From contig NZ_JAYKZY010000002.1 of NCBI RefSeq assembly GCF_035818615.1, positions 3,164,501-3,228,500 of the forward strand: a stretch of 64,000 nucleotides of DNA. The letters run 5' to 3'. Position numbers and translations under genes: made by a program. Shown piece by piece: positions 8,737-17,206 of the stretch. The DNA comes from Sphingobium sp. CR2-8 (lineage in GTDB: Bacteria; Pseudomonadota; Alphaproteobacteria; Sphingomonadales; Sphingomonadaceae). A model generated the notes under the pieces. The model searched no databases and was not told the DNA's origin. It was given only the letters and a program-made list of their open reading frames with translations. Numbering within the stretch: the first letter of the stretch is position 1; each line of letters begins with the position of its first letter.

Positions 8737-9887
8737 ACGCCGCCACCCTGTCCATGGTCGATAATCCGCGCACCGCCGTCGTCAGTCGGCGCGTGTTGAA
8801 GATCCTGTCGGGTCGCCTGTCGGGAAAGGCCTTCCCGCTCGACGGACGGGACCGGGTGAGCATCGGCCATGGGCTGGCCAATGACGTGGTGCTGCGTGGG
8901 ACGGGAACACGTGACTGCGCGGTGGAGCTGAACCTGACACCCGATGCGGCGCAGTTGCGCGTGTTGCAGGGACAGGTGGAACTGCTCGGCCGAATGCTGG
9001 AGGCAGGCGAGCAGGCGGTGTTGCCTGCCTATCTGCCGATCCGGTTGGGGGAATATCTGGTCGCCCATGGCGCGCCAGTGTCGGCCCGCTGGGAGGATGC
9101 AGGCGCAATTGCCGATACGCCCGTCGGCACGGCGGTCGGCCCATTGCAGGCGCCGCGCATCGTGGACCGGTTGCTGGACATGGGCCGGACGCAGCTGGGG
9201 CGGATCGATCGGCGCACCGTGCGACTGGTGGCCGTCACAGGCTGCGTCGCCCTGCTCGGTATGGCGGCGGCGCAGCCGCTCGGCACACTGGTGATCGGCG
9301 ATCGCAGCGATCCGGCCAAGCTGACGCGCGAGGTGCGGCAGGCCGGTTTTGGCGCGGTGAAGGTGGACAAGACGGCGGATGGCGCGCTGACTTTCAGCGG
9401 CGTGGTGCGGGATGAGGACGAATTGGGGCGGCTGCGTGCGCTGGCGCAGCAGCGCAGCGACAATGTTGTCGTCGATGCGCAGACCGGCCCGGCACTGGCC
9501 GACGCGGCGACCGACCTGTTGCAACAGAAGGGCGTGTCGGCGCGCGTGACCCCGGCGCAACCCGGCGCCTTGGTAGTGCGTGCAGGCTATATGCCCGCCG
9601 ACCGGCAGGAGGACCTGCGCGATGAACTGCGCAAGGACTTGCCCGCTGTCGCATCGGTGGGTTTCAAGGTGGACGATAGCCTGGACGCCAGCCCGTTGCA
9701 GGCTTTCTTTACCCAGAGCGGCGCTGGCCTCGCCACGATCGTCACCGATCCGCCGCATATCCTGACCGCCGACGGCTCCCGCTGGTTCCCCGGGTCGACC
9801 CTGCCGACCGGGCATCATCTGCTGTCCGTGGAGCCGGGCGCCGTAACCTTCGAGAAGGACGGTCGCACCGAACGCATCGCCCCCTGA
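8733..9887 (+). CDS. sctD: SctD, inner-membrane ring protein
   Basis: Outer component of the inner-membrane ring, bridging the secretin and the cytoplasmic platform. It has 384 residues. The N-terminal region (about 20-120) looks like a cytoplasmic FHA-type domain (KILSGRLSGKAFPLDGRDRVSIGHGLANDVVL). One transmembrane helix lies near residues 165-188 (LVAVTGCVALLGMAAA). The periplasmic part contains BON-like ring-building modules (LTREVRQAGFGAVKVDK; LTFSGVVRDEDEL). The place between sctC and the rod/needle genes is standard. Confidence 0.9.
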   Translation: MNAATLSMVDNPRTAVVSRRVLKILSGRLSGKAFPLDGRDRVSIGHGLANDVVLRGTGTRDCAVELNLTPDAAQLRVLQGQVELLGRMLEAGEQAVLPAYLPIRLGEYLVAHGAPVSARWEDAGAIADTPVGTAVGPLQAPRIVDRLLDMGRTQLGRIDRRTVRLVAVTGCVALLGMAAAQPLGTLVIGDRSDPAKLTREVRQAGFGAVKVDKTADGALTFSGVVRDEDELGRLRALAQQRSDNVVVDAQTGPALADAATDLLQQKGVSARVTPAQPGALVVRAGYMPADRQEDLRDELRKDLPAVASVGFKVDDSLDASPLQAFFTQSGAGLATIVTDPPHILTADGSRWFPGSTLPTGHHLLSVEPGAVTFEKDGRTERIAP

Positions 9888-9916
9888 ACTGTCACTGTAG
9901 AGAGAAGGAGACTGAC

Positions 9917-10231
9917 ATGACCGACAGCATTTCCAACGCGAACATGACGACGCTGGCCAACACCCCGCTGACCGGCGCACGGATGCGGCAGGATGACACA
10001 TCGGGCAACTGGTTCGAGGCGTTCGCTTCTGCCTGGGGCAAGGCACTGGACCAGCAGGCCGCGCGCATCGAGCAGAAGTCCGACATGATCGCCAATGAAG
10101 GCGGCGACAATCCGTCGCAGATCACCATGCTGACCGCCGAAGCGATGAAGATGAGCTTCCTGTCGAACAGTTCGCACAGTTCGATCGACAGCGTGTCCAA
10201 GTCGCTCGAAACCATGGCGCGGAAGCAGTGA
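9917..10231 (+). CDS. sctF: Candidate needle protein SctF
   Basis: Small protein of 104 residues without a signal peptide or membrane helix. It sits where needle genes lie, before sctI and sctJ. The C-terminal half is predicted helical, and its end (SSIDSVSKSLETMARKQ) resembles the conserved C-terminal helix of needle subunits, in which a Ser-rich turn precedes a 'K...sI' helix. The length is greater than the usual 75-90 residues, because of an N-terminal Asn/Thr-rich tail. A strong ribosome site (GAAGGAG) precedes the start. The next gene begins one base after the stop. Identification is by position and pattern only. Confidence 0.6.
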   Translation: MTDSISNANMTTLANTPLTGARMRQDDTSGNWFEAFASAWGKALDQQAARIEQKSDMIANEGGDNPSQITMLTAEAMKMSFLSNSSHSSIDSVSKSLETMARKQ

Positions 10232-10232
10232 C

Positions 10233-10625
10233 ATGATCGAATCCATCATGGCACAGGCGTCGACCGCCGCCGCCCCTGCGCGCCTCACCGACCTCAATCC
10301 CGCCATGCCGCAGCAGGTGGGACAGGACAGCGCCGCCGAATTTCAGGCGTCGCTCAAGGCGGCCGCGACCGAGCATATGGGCGGGGCGGACATGAATCCT
10401 GCCGTCCGCGACATGCTCGGCACGCTGGACAAGGTGAATGGCGAAGCGAAGTCGGTGGCCGACTATGCCAAGTCGGTCCAGGCGTCGGGCGGTGAAATGA
10501 CGCCCGGCGAGATCGTGCAGCTGACCATGAAATGCCAGGAATTCATGTTCCACTGCCAGCTGACGTCCAACATCGCCAACCGCAGTTCGGAAGGCGTGCA
10601 GCAACTGTTCCGTCAGCAGGGCTGA
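10233..10625 (+). CDS. sctI: SctI, inner rod / needle adapter protein
   Basis: A 130-residue protein whose C-terminus matches the YscI/HrpB rod family: MTPGEIVQLTMKCQEF, then a helix with TSNIANRSSEGVQQLFRQQ. In family members this part polymerises between the export gate and the needle. The N-terminus is low-complexity, as usual. No signal peptide is present, in agreement with export by the type III pathway itself. It lies between the candidate needle gene and sctJ, the usual order I-J. Confidence 0.82.
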   Translation: MIESIMAQASTAAAPARLTDLNPAMPQQVGQDSAAEFQASLKAAATEHMGGADMNPAVRDMLGTLDKVNGEAKSVADYAKSVQASGGEMTPGEIVQLTMKCQEFMFHCQLTSNIANRSSEGVQQLFRQQG

Positions 10626-10651
10626 CGGAACGGCCGACAAGGAGAGCGACA

Positions 10652-11383
10652 ATGACGAAATTGCGCAAGACCGGGATCGGCCTGCTGGCGGCACTGATGC
10701 TGGCAGGCTGTGGCAGCCAGGAAATCTACGGGCATCTGAAGGAAGCGCAGGCCAACGACATGATCGCCGCGCTGCGCGACGCGCAGATCGACGCCAGCAA
10801 ATCGTCGGACAAGGACGGGCAATGGAGCGTGGCGGTGGAACCCGCCAGCTTCTCCAAGGCCATCCAAGTGCTGCGCGCAAAGGGGCTGCCGCGCGAGGAT
10901 TATGCCAATCTGGGCACCTTGTTCGAGAAGAAGGGGCTGGTTTCCTCCCCCACCGAGGAGCGGGCGCGGCTGATATATGGCCTGAGCCAGGAGTTGAGCC
11001 ATACGGTGAGCGAGATTGACGGCGTGGTGCAGGCGCGGGTCCACCTCGCCATGCCCGAAGCCGATCCGCTGTCGGACAAGGTGAAGCCTGCTTCCGCCGC
11101 GATCTTCGTCAAATATCAGCCGGGTTACGACCTGCGCGGCCAGACCGGGGCGATCAAGTCGCTGGTGACGAACAGCATCGAAGGGCTGGCCTATGAAAAA
11201 GTATCGGTGGTGATGGTGCCGAGCCAGGCCGCGCCGCCGCCCGAAACATCGATATTGGAGGCGAGTTTCGATAGCTGGGCGACCCGGATCGTCTTGGCGC
11301 TGGCCGGGATCGGCGGCTTGGCCATGCTGTTCTGGCGACGGGGCAGGCCCATCGCCTTGCCAGCGCAGAGGGAGTCGTCATGA
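10652..11383 (+). CDS. sctJ: SctJ, inner-membrane ring lipoprotein
   Basis: Lipoprotein of the YscJ/FliF family forming the inner part of the membrane ring. The ATG at 10652 follows GGAG and gives a lipoprotein signal with lipobox LMLAGC. Longer in-frame starts would destroy it. Two ring-building modules follow (ANDMIAALRDAQIDASKS; and IDGVVQARVHLAMPEADPLS with SAAIFVKYQPG), and a C-terminal membrane helix lies near residues 215-232 ending in WRRGRP. Its 243 residues are typical. The stop overlaps the sctK start. Confidence 0.96.
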   Translation: MTKLRKTGIGLLAALMLAGCGSQEIYGHLKEAQANDMIAALRDAQIDASKSSDKDGQWSVAVEPASFSKAIQVLRAKGLPREDYANLGTLFEKKGLVSSPTEERARLIYGLSQELSHTVSEIDGVVQARVHLAMPEADPLSDKVKPASAAIFVKYQPGYDLRGQTGAIKSLVTNSIEGLAYEKVSVVMVPSQAAPPPETSILEASFDSWATRIVLALAGIGGLAMLFWRRGRPIALPAQRESS

Positions 11384-11814
11384 CCGGTTCGGCGGCCCGA
11401 CATGAACTGGCGCGCGTCGCCCGCAAAGGTGGCTGGGCGGTATCGCGCGGTGCGCGGTTTATGGCGGGGCGCAGCGGGCGGCCCGGTTTTGCCGCACTCC
11501 ATATCCTTCCGCGCTGGCCGGTGCTGGACGCCGACGGACAGCAAAGCGTGGCGATGGTCGCGCTGCTGATCAACGGGCGATCTGCGCTGGGCCGGGTCAT
11601 CGATGGCACGCAACTGCGCGGCTATGCCGGACGGGTGGGTGCGCCGGTGCTCGAACGGATATTGATGAGCGCGGATGGCGGGCGCGATCCCTTGCCATCG
11701 GTAGAGGCGCTACCGGAGCGTGCGGCTGTCCTGCTGGCCAGCGCCGATGGCGCGCCAGCGCTGATGCGCGCCGAAACTCTGCTGCGGGAGATGGGCGCAT
11801 GGCCTTCCATCTAA
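11380..11814 (+). CDS. sctK: Candidate SctK, sorting-platform accessory protein
   Basis: Protein of 144 residues in the sctK slot, between sctJ and sctL, with a 4-base overlap upstream and a 16-base overlap downstream. SctK proteins join the SctD ring to the SctQ pods and are very poorly conserved. I see no diagnostic motif beyond a generally helical, Ala/Arg/Leu-rich composition and the pair LPRWPVLDADGQ and LLINGRSALGRVIDG. The length is shorter than many SctK proteins (about 200 residues). The call is by gene order only. Confidence 0.55.
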   Translation: MTGSAARHELARVARKGGWAVSRGARFMAGRSGRPGFAALHILPRWPVLDADGQQSVAMVALLINGRSALGRVIDGTQLRGYAGRVGAPVLERILMSADGGRDPLPSVEALPERAAVLLASADGAPALMRAETLLREMGAWPSI

Positions 11815-12404
11815 TCCACGCTGATGGGCGCGCCCTGCTGGCGAGCGACCGGCCATGGTTGCGTGGGAGCGAGCGCCCCCCGATCGAAGAGGCGGTGGCG
11901 CTGCTGGGCACGGTGCGCGACCTGCATGAGCGGCAGGATCAGGCGCTGGCGCAGGCCCGGACGCAGGCCGCGATCGAAGGGCGGCGAGTTGGCGAGGAGG
12001 AAGGCCGCGCGGCCTTTGCCGCCGCCATCGCCGATCTCACCGATCAGGCGCAGGCCGATGCCGAACGGCGCGACGCGGACATCGCGGCGCTCGCGCTCGC
12101 GGCCCTGCGGCAGATGATCGGCGGCCTGCCCGATGAGGAATTGATGGCGGGCGTGGCCCGTCGCGCGGTCGAGGCGCAAGGGGCGCGTGGGCCGGTGGTG
12201 GTGGAACTGTCGCCCGCCATGCTGCCCCATGTCGAGCGGGCCTTTGTCGATCGGCCATCGACGGTCGAGGTAAGCCTGCGAGCCGAAGAGGGCCTGACCG
12301 ACGACCAGTGCAGGCTGACCGCGCCGGACGGGCGGATCGTGGCCGATGTCGGCGTGCAGATCGCGTCCTTCGCGCGGCGCTGGGAGGTGGGCGATGCGGG
12401 TTGA
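11799..12404 (+). CDS. sctL: SctL, ATPase stator (FliH/YscL family)
   Basis: Cytoplasmic stator of the export ATPase. Its 201 residues and layout fit YscL/FliH: an N-terminal segment, a long charged helix (about residues 40-105) rich in Glu, Ala, Gln and Arg that should form the peripheral stalk, and a compact C-terminal domain (VARRAVEAQGARGPVVVELSP). The C-terminal region includes CRLTAPDGRIVADVGVQI, reminiscent of the family's conserved 'G.i..s.e.ql' strand pair. It overlaps sctN by 11 bases. Confidence 0.85.
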   Translation: MAFHLIHADGRALLASDRPWLRGSERPPIEEAVALLGTVRDLHERQDQALAQARTQAAIEGRRVGEEEGRAAFAAAIADLTDQAQADAERRDADIAALALAALRQMIGGLPDEELMAGVARRAVEAQGARGPVVVELSPAMLPHVERAFVDRPSTVEVSLRAEEGLTDDQCRLTAPDGRIVADVGVQIASFARRWEVGDAG

Positions 12405-13707
12405 AACGCGGCTGGGCGCGCTGTTCGATACGCTGGAGGCCGGCCCGGCCTTCGAGCAGCGGGGCAAGGTGCGCGGCGCGATCGGCACCGCTATCCGCGT
12501 GAGTGGCGTCACCGTGCGGATCGGCGATATCTGCGAACTGGCCAGTCCGGCGGGACGTCATTCGCTGCTGGCCGAAGTGGTCGGCCTGTCGGAACATGAG
12601 GCGATATTATCGCCGCTGGGCGACCTGCGCGGCCTGTCGAGCGAGACGGAAGTGCTGGTGCGCGTCGGCGAGGATCGCGTGCCGGTATCGGGCGCATTGC
12701 TCGGCCGGGTTCTCGACGCCCGGCTCCAGCCGCTGGACGGATTGCCGCCGGTGGATTCGCCATCGACCCAGCCGCTCTACGCCGCCGCGCCCAATCCGAT
12801 GGAGCGCCAGCGGATCGACACCCAGGTCGAAACCGGGGTTCGGGCGATCGACGGCCTGATCCCGCTGGGCCGGGGACAGCGCATCGGCGTGTTCGCGGCG
12901 GCGGGCGGCGGGAAGAGCACGCTGCTAGGTACGCTCGCGCGGCAGGCGCAAGCGGACGTGATCGTCATCGCCCTGATCGGCGAACGCGGGCGCGAGGTAC
13001 GCGAGTTCGTGGAGGATAATCTGGGCTCGGACGGCCTTATGCGATCGGTCGTCATCGCCTCCACATCCGACCGGCCCGCGCTGGAACGCGCGCGCGCCGC
13101 CCATGCGGCGACCGCGATCGCGGAGGGGTTCCGCGCCGAGGGCAAGCATGTGTTGCTGCTGATGGATTCGGTGACGCGCTTTGCCCGCGCCCTGCGGGAG
13201 ATCGGCCTGTCGGCGGGTGAACCTCCGGTCCGGCGCGGCTTTCCGCCGTCGGTCTTCGCCGAACTGCCACGCCTGTTCGAACGGGCTGGCTGCGACGCGC
13301 AAGGCGCGATTACCGGCATCTACACCGTGCTGCTGGAGGATGAGGAGGATGATCCGGTGGGCGAGGAAGTGCGATCGCTGCTCGACGGTCATGTCATCCT
13401 GTCGCGTAAGCTGGCGGCGCGGGGCCATTATCCTGCGATCGACATCCTCACCAGCCAGAGCCGGTTGATGGGGCAATTGGTAGAGGATGGCGAGCGGCGC
13501 GCCGCCTTGTCATTCCGCGCGATGCTGGCGAAGCTCGACGAGATCGAACTGCTGTTGCAGGTCGGCGATTATAAGCCGGGGCAGGATGCGCTGGCCGATC
13601 GCGCCATCGCCCGGCGGGACGAAATGACCGCGTTTCTGCGGCAGCCCACCCATGATGCGCAGCCGTTGCTGATGACGCGCACGATATTGAGGGGATTTGA
13701 AGGATGA
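12394..13707 (+). CDS. sctN: SctN, type III secretion ATPase
   Basis: Hexameric ATPase that releases chaperones and unfolds substrates, related to F1 beta and FliI. It has 437 residues. Walker A reads AAAGGGKST (near residue 175), followed by IVIALIGERGREVREF, the Walker B region HVLLLMDSVTRFARA, and the family block GFPPSVFAELPRLFERAG. The ATG at 12394 follows GGGAGG inside sctL; an upstream start at 12346 would extend into sctL without added homology. The stop overlaps sctO. Confidence 0.97.
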   Translation: MRVETRLGALFDTLEAGPAFEQRGKVRGAIGTAIRVSGVTVRIGDICELASPAGRHSLLAEVVGLSEHEAILSPLGDLRGLSSETEVLVRVGEDRVPVSGALLGRVLDARLQPLDGLPPVDSPSTQPLYAAAPNPMERQRIDTQVETGVRAIDGLIPLGRGQRIGVFAAAGGGKSTLLGTLARQAQADVIVIALIGERGREVREFVEDNLGSDGLMRSVVIASTSDRPALERARAAHAATAIAEGFRAEGKHVLLLMDSVTRFARALREIGLSAGEPPVRRGFPPSVFAELPRLFERAGCDAQGAITGIYTVLLEDEEDDPVGEEVRSLLDGHVILSRKLAARGHYPAIDILTSQSRLMGQLVEDGERRAALSFRAMLAKLDEIELLLQVGDYKPGQDALADRAIARRDEMTAFLRQPTHDAQPLLMTRTILRGFEG

Positions 13708-14156
13708 CCGACAGGATCGACCAGCTAAAGACGATCGTGCGCCTGCGCCGTCGCGACCTCGACCGGTATGAGCGCGAAGTGGCAACTGCGCGCCAGCAGA
13801 TGGCGGTGGCGGAAGCCGAGGCCAGCGCGGCGGCCCAGGCTTGCACGCGCGCATTGGCGACCAGCGAAAAGGCGATGGCGCAGCAAGCGCGCCAGCCCTG
13901 CGATCCGCTGGTGCAGCTCCATTGCCGGGCGAGCGCGGCCAAGGCGGAGGCGGCGCGGCAGTTGCGAGCGCAGGCGCGGGCGGCGCTGGACGAAGCGCAT
14001 AAGCTGGCCGATCGACTGAAGCGCGAATGGATGCGGGCGCAGGTGCGTCACGACGCGATCGTCGGCGAACTGGATCGTGCCGTGCGCGAATGGAAGCGGC
14101 AGTTGAGCCGCCGGGCCGATGCGGACCTGCGACCGATGCCGATGGTCGTCGCGTGA
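13704..14156 (+). CDS. sctO: SctO, central stalk protein
   Basis: A 150-residue, almost entirely helical coiled-coil protein, matching the YscO/FliJ stalk that links the ATPase to SctV. Long heptad-like runs rich in Ala, Arg, Gln, Lys and Glu cover residues 5-130 (RRRDLDRYEREVATARQQMA; KAEAARQLRAQARAALDEAH). Sequence identity in this family is low, so position between sctN and sctP is the main evidence. The stop TGA overlaps the ATG of the next gene. Confidence 0.85.
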   Translation: MTDRIDQLKTIVRLRRRDLDRYEREVATARQQMAVAEAEASAAAQACTRALATSEKAMAQQARQPCDPLVQLHCRASAAKAEAARQLRAQARAALDEAHKLADRLKREWMRAQVRHDAIVGELDRAVREWKRQLSRRADADLRPMPMVVA

Positions 14157-14800
14157 TGACGCCCATTCCCCAGACGGAAATGGCCGCGCCCCGGACGACG
14201 GAGGGCGTCAGGCCAAAGGAGAAGCCCGACCGGGAAACGGTGGACCGGTTTCGCGAGGCGCTGGACCGCAAGAGCGGCAAGGCGGGGGCGTCGAAGCAGG
14301 ATGAGAAGGAGGAACGCGTTGGCGCGGATCGGCTGTCGCCGCTGCCGCAGGCGGGCGCTCAGCCTTCCCTGGTTCCTGTGTTGACGCATGATCGGCCGAA
14401 GCAAGACAAAGGCTATATGTCGGACGAATGCGCCGAGGGGGCGACAGGATCGTCGGCGCCAGCCCCCCGTGATGCGACCGTCGTTTCCGCCCTACCTCCG
14501 GCCGCGCCTGCAATAGATGTCGCCGCCTTTGCGACGCTTGTCGCGCGGCTCGACAGCGGATTGCCGCCGTCTGCGCTGTCCCACCTCGCCTTGCCCGGCG
14601 ATCTGTGGCGCGCCGATCAGGTGATGATCGACCAACAGGCGGGCGGCCTGTCCGTGACCGTCGATATCGGCGGACAGGGGGACGCGCATCATGAAAGCCT
14701 GAACGAACTGGAGGCCCGGCTGCGCGCGCGCGGCATGGTCGCCACCGTATCGGCCGCCGATCCTAATCGGATCGCTGAGGCGGATAGTCGGATCGCTTAG
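14156..14800 (+). CDS. sctP: Candidate SctP, needle-length regulator
   Basis: Protein of 214 residues that fits the SctP/YscP/FliK position. The first ~120 residues are a disordered, Pro/Lys/Asp-rich stretch that could act as the ruler. The last ~80 residues form a compact segment (FATLVARLDSGLPPSALSHL; GGLSVTVDIGGQGDAHHESL; LEARLRARGM) resembling the C-terminal substrate-switch region of FliK-type proteins. The ATG at 14156 overlaps the sctO stop. The longer frame from 14027 lies inside sctO and is rejected. Confidence 0.7.
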   Translation: MTPIPQTEMAAPRTTEGVRPKEKPDRETVDRFREALDRKSGKAGASKQDEKEERVGADRLSPLPQAGAQPSLVPVLTHDRPKQDKGYMSDECAEGATGSSAPAPRDATVVSALPPAAPAIDVAAFATLVARLDSGLPPSALSHLALPGDLWRADQVMIDQQAGGLSVTVDIGGQGDAHHESLNELEARLRARGMVATVSAADPNRIAEADSRIA

Positions 14801-14858
14801 CGCGTCCCGTCGCCCCCCGCCCTAATCTCTTTGCGACAGACGGTGCAGGAGAATGGGC

Positions 14859-16538
14859 ATGGCCGGTACGATCGAAAGCGGAAGCGACCTGAATGCAGGT
14901 GGTCAGAACTGGCTGGAAACGCTGGGTAAGGACATTCAGGAAGGCTTGGGCGCCATTGCCGAAAAGCTGGGCATCGACGGGCTGGTGTCCGATTTTGACA
15001 GGCTGCTGGCTGCGCCGTCCGTGCTGGACAGTTTCGCCCCGCCGCAGGAGCGGGCGAAAGCCCCCGTCGCGCCGGAAAGCTATACCGTCAAGAAAGGCGA
15101 TACGCTGGGCGCGATCGCGACGCGGACCGGCCATTCGGTGGAGGAACTGGCGCGGACCAATGGCCTGTCCAATCCCGACAGGTTGTCGATCGGGCAGGTG
15201 CTGACGCTGGGCGGCGAGGCCGCAGCGGCGGCGCCGACGCAGGCGCGCCCTGCCACCGCGCAGGGCGTCACTACGCAGGGCAACGCCCCGTCCGCGTCCG
15301 GCCTGTCGCAGAACGGCATGGATTTCATCTACGACCATGAAGCGCAGGCCGGTGTCAGCAACCGCCTGCACTGGCCCAAGGCCGGCAGCGGCGTGACGCT
15401 GGGGCCGGGCTATGACATGAAGGGGCGCACAGCCGATGCGATCGAACGCGACCTGACCGCGATCGGGATCGATCCGCAGTCGGCGCGCAAGGCAGGCGAA
15501 GGCGCGGGCCTGACCGGCAGCGCCGCGCGCGATTTCGCCGCCGCCAACAAGGACCTGATCTCGCTGAACGGCGCGCAGGAAAAGGCGTTGCTGCGCCAGA
15601 CGGTCGAACCTTATGCGGCCAAGGTGCGCGACGCGATCAAGGTGCCGGTCACGCAGAACCAGTTCGATGCGATGGTGAGCCTGGCCTATAACATCGGCAC
15701 GGGGAAGGACGGGTTCGCGGGCAGCACCGCGCTGGCGCGCCTGAATGCGGGCGACGCCAAGGGCGCGGCCGAGGCGATGACATGGTGGAACAAGTCGGAC
15801 GGGCAGGTGTCGCAAGGGCTGGTCAACCGCCGCGCCGATGAGGTCGAACTGTTCAATACCCCCGGCGCTACGCTGGCGACGCCCGCCACCCCGACGCAGG
15901 ATGTCACGCCGCCGCAGGTCACGGGCGGCACCAGCCCAGATGCGCTGGCCGCGACCGTCGCCACGCAGGGCGACGCGCAGGCCAGGGCCGACCTGGCCGC
16001 TGGCAAGAAGGTCGTCGTCGCGCTGCGCACCGATACCGATACCCGGGCCAATGGCGGCAAGGGCGTCTATGACGACAGCATCGCCGTCCTGTGGAAGGAT
16101 GAGGCCGGGCGCTATCAGGCGCAGGTCTTTGACGGCAATACCGAACCGTCCGGCCAATATGGCTGGGACGGGCCAAAGGCGGCGCGCGGATCGCACACCG
16201 ACATGAACGGCGACGGCAAGATGGACCTGGGTCGCTTGCAGGCGGGCACGATCCGCTACGAACAGGAAAGCGGCCAGTTTCTGGGCAACACATTCTTCCG
16301 CGCGACCAGGACGCAGGTGGCGGAGCGCGACACCAATCAGGATGGCCGCTTCACCGCCGCCGATGCCAGCCGCATCGATAGCAGCGGCGCAGGCCGATCC
16401 ATGCTGATCCATCAGGGTGGCGCGACCAATACATGGTCGGCCGGGTGCCAGACCATTCCCAAGGCGCAGTTCAACGACTTCGTCGCCGCGCTTGGCGGGC
16501 AACAGGCGTTCAGCTATGTTCTGGCCGATGCGCGCTAG
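14859..16538 (+). CDS. LysM-muramidase with C-terminal SxGC domain, possible type III substrate
   Basis: Cell-wall enzyme of 559 residues with no signal peptide. Residues 74-118 are a LysM module (YTVKKGDTLGAIA). Residues ~155-335 resemble a pesticin/T4-lysozyme-like muramidase: FIYDHEA with probable catalytic Glu161, GVTLGPGYDM, and QFDAMVSLAYNIG. Residues ~380-555 hold two EF-hand-like loops (DMNGDGKMDLG; DTNQDGRFTAAD) and a SAGCQ motif after an IHQGG stretch, reminiscent of L,D-transpeptidase-type SxGC sites. The ATG at 14859 is chosen for its spacing from GGAG; 14853 is possible. It follows sctP by 58 bases in the same direction. Missing Sec signal plus location suggests export through the type III system, which is an inference. 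The next gene overlaps its end. Confidence 0.75.
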   Translation: MAGTIESGSDLNAGGQNWLETLGKDIQEGLGAIAEKLGIDGLVSDFDRLLAAPSVLDSFAPPQERAKAPVAPESYTVKKGDTLGAIATRTGHSVEELARTNGLSNPDRLSIGQVLTLGGEAAAAAPTQARPATAQGVTTQGNAPSASGLSQNGMDFIYDHEAQAGVSNRLHWPKAGSGVTLGPGYDMKGRTADAIERDLTAIGIDPQSARKAGEGAGLTGSAARDFAAANKDLISLNGAQEKALLRQTVEPYAAKVRDAIKVPVTQNQFDAMVSLAYNIGTGKDGFAGSTALARLNAGDAKGAAEAMTWWNKSDGQVSQGLVNRRADEVELFNTPGATLATPATPTQDVTPPQVTGGTSPDALAATVATQGDAQARADLAAGKKVVVALRTDTDTRANGGKGVYDDSIAVLWKDEAGRYQAQVFDGNTEPSGQYGWDGPKAARGSHTDMNGDGKMDLGRLQAGTIRYEQESGQFLGNTFFRATRTQVAERDTNQDGRFTAADASRIDSSGAGRSMLIHQGGATNTWSAGCQTIPKAQFNDFVAALGGQQAFSYVLADAR

Positions 16539-17133
16539 AGCCTTTCTGCTATCCCCGATCCTGGTGTCGCTTGCGGCATGCGGCAGCCCTTCCCCCGCCA
16601 ATTCGCAGGCTGACGCGGTCCAGAAGTCGAGCAACGTCGCGACTACAGCACCGACCGCACGACGTGACAGCGCAACTGTTGATTTGGTCGCGTCCGGGAT
16701 CGATTTCGCTGCGCTGGCAGGGCGATGGACGGTGGCGGGCGTCGCGGTTGGAGAGAATGGCGTGCAGGCGTTGGCAAAGGACGATCCGGCCTATATGGGC
16801 CAGATGTTGGAGATCGCCAGCGATCATCTTGCCTGGTCGCCGGGTCAGAGCGCATCGGCCGCCAATCTGTCCGACCGCTGCGATGATCCGGTCACCGCGC
16901 GACAGACAGGCGCAGCCGCGCAGGATTATGACAGGCAATTCGCCAACCAGCTTGCCGCGTTAGGGATCCACGCCCCCCAACCCCACGCCGTCGAGTGCGA
17001 CAGCGGCCAATGGGGACCGGAAGCGGCAGGTGGCGCGATCCTGTTCCCGGCGCCGGGCGGGCGCATCGCCATGTCCTGGTATGATGGGGCGATGCTCCTG
17101 CTGGAAAGAAAAGGCAAGTTGGCGCTGCATTGA
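16528..17133 (+). CDS. Lipoprotein encoded overlapping the muramidase gene
   Basis: Predicted lipoprotein of 201 residues: the ATG at 16528 gives RAFLLSPILVSLAAC with a clear lipobox. The mature part has a Ser/Ala linker and then a domain starting AALAGRWTVAGVAVGENG, which recalls the G-x-W opening of small beta-barrel or lysozyme-inhibitor-like proteins, with two conserved-looking Cys residues (DRCDDP; VECDSGQW). The start lies inside the muramidase gene, so expression is probably coupled. A self-protection role in the periplasm is attractive but unproven; I do not recognise the family with certainty. Confidence 0.6.
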   Translation: MRARAFLLSPILVSLAACGSPSPANSQADAVQKSSNVATTAPTARRDSATVDLVASGIDFAALAGRWTVAGVAVGENGVQALAKDDPAYMGQMLEIASDHLAWSPGQSASAANLSDRCDDPVTARQTGAAAQDYDRQFANQLAALGIHAPQPHAVECDSGQWGPEAAGGAILFPAPGGRIAMSWYDGAMLLLERKGKLALH

Positions 17134-17206
17134 AGCATCAAGGCATTCCAATGCTCGTCAAATCTTTGGTGCGGACCTCCTTCCTCTTAGGGTCAGGACT
17201 CACTGA

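Noticed and set aside
14763..16634. 623-codon minus-strand frame opposite the muramidase gene
   Set aside because: The plus strand has recognisable domains; the antisense translation has none.
1..17133. Flagellar gene cluster
   Set aside because: Despite a FliO-like gene, the secretin SctC, SctD and lipoprotein SctJ are present and no flagellin, hook or rod genes are seen.
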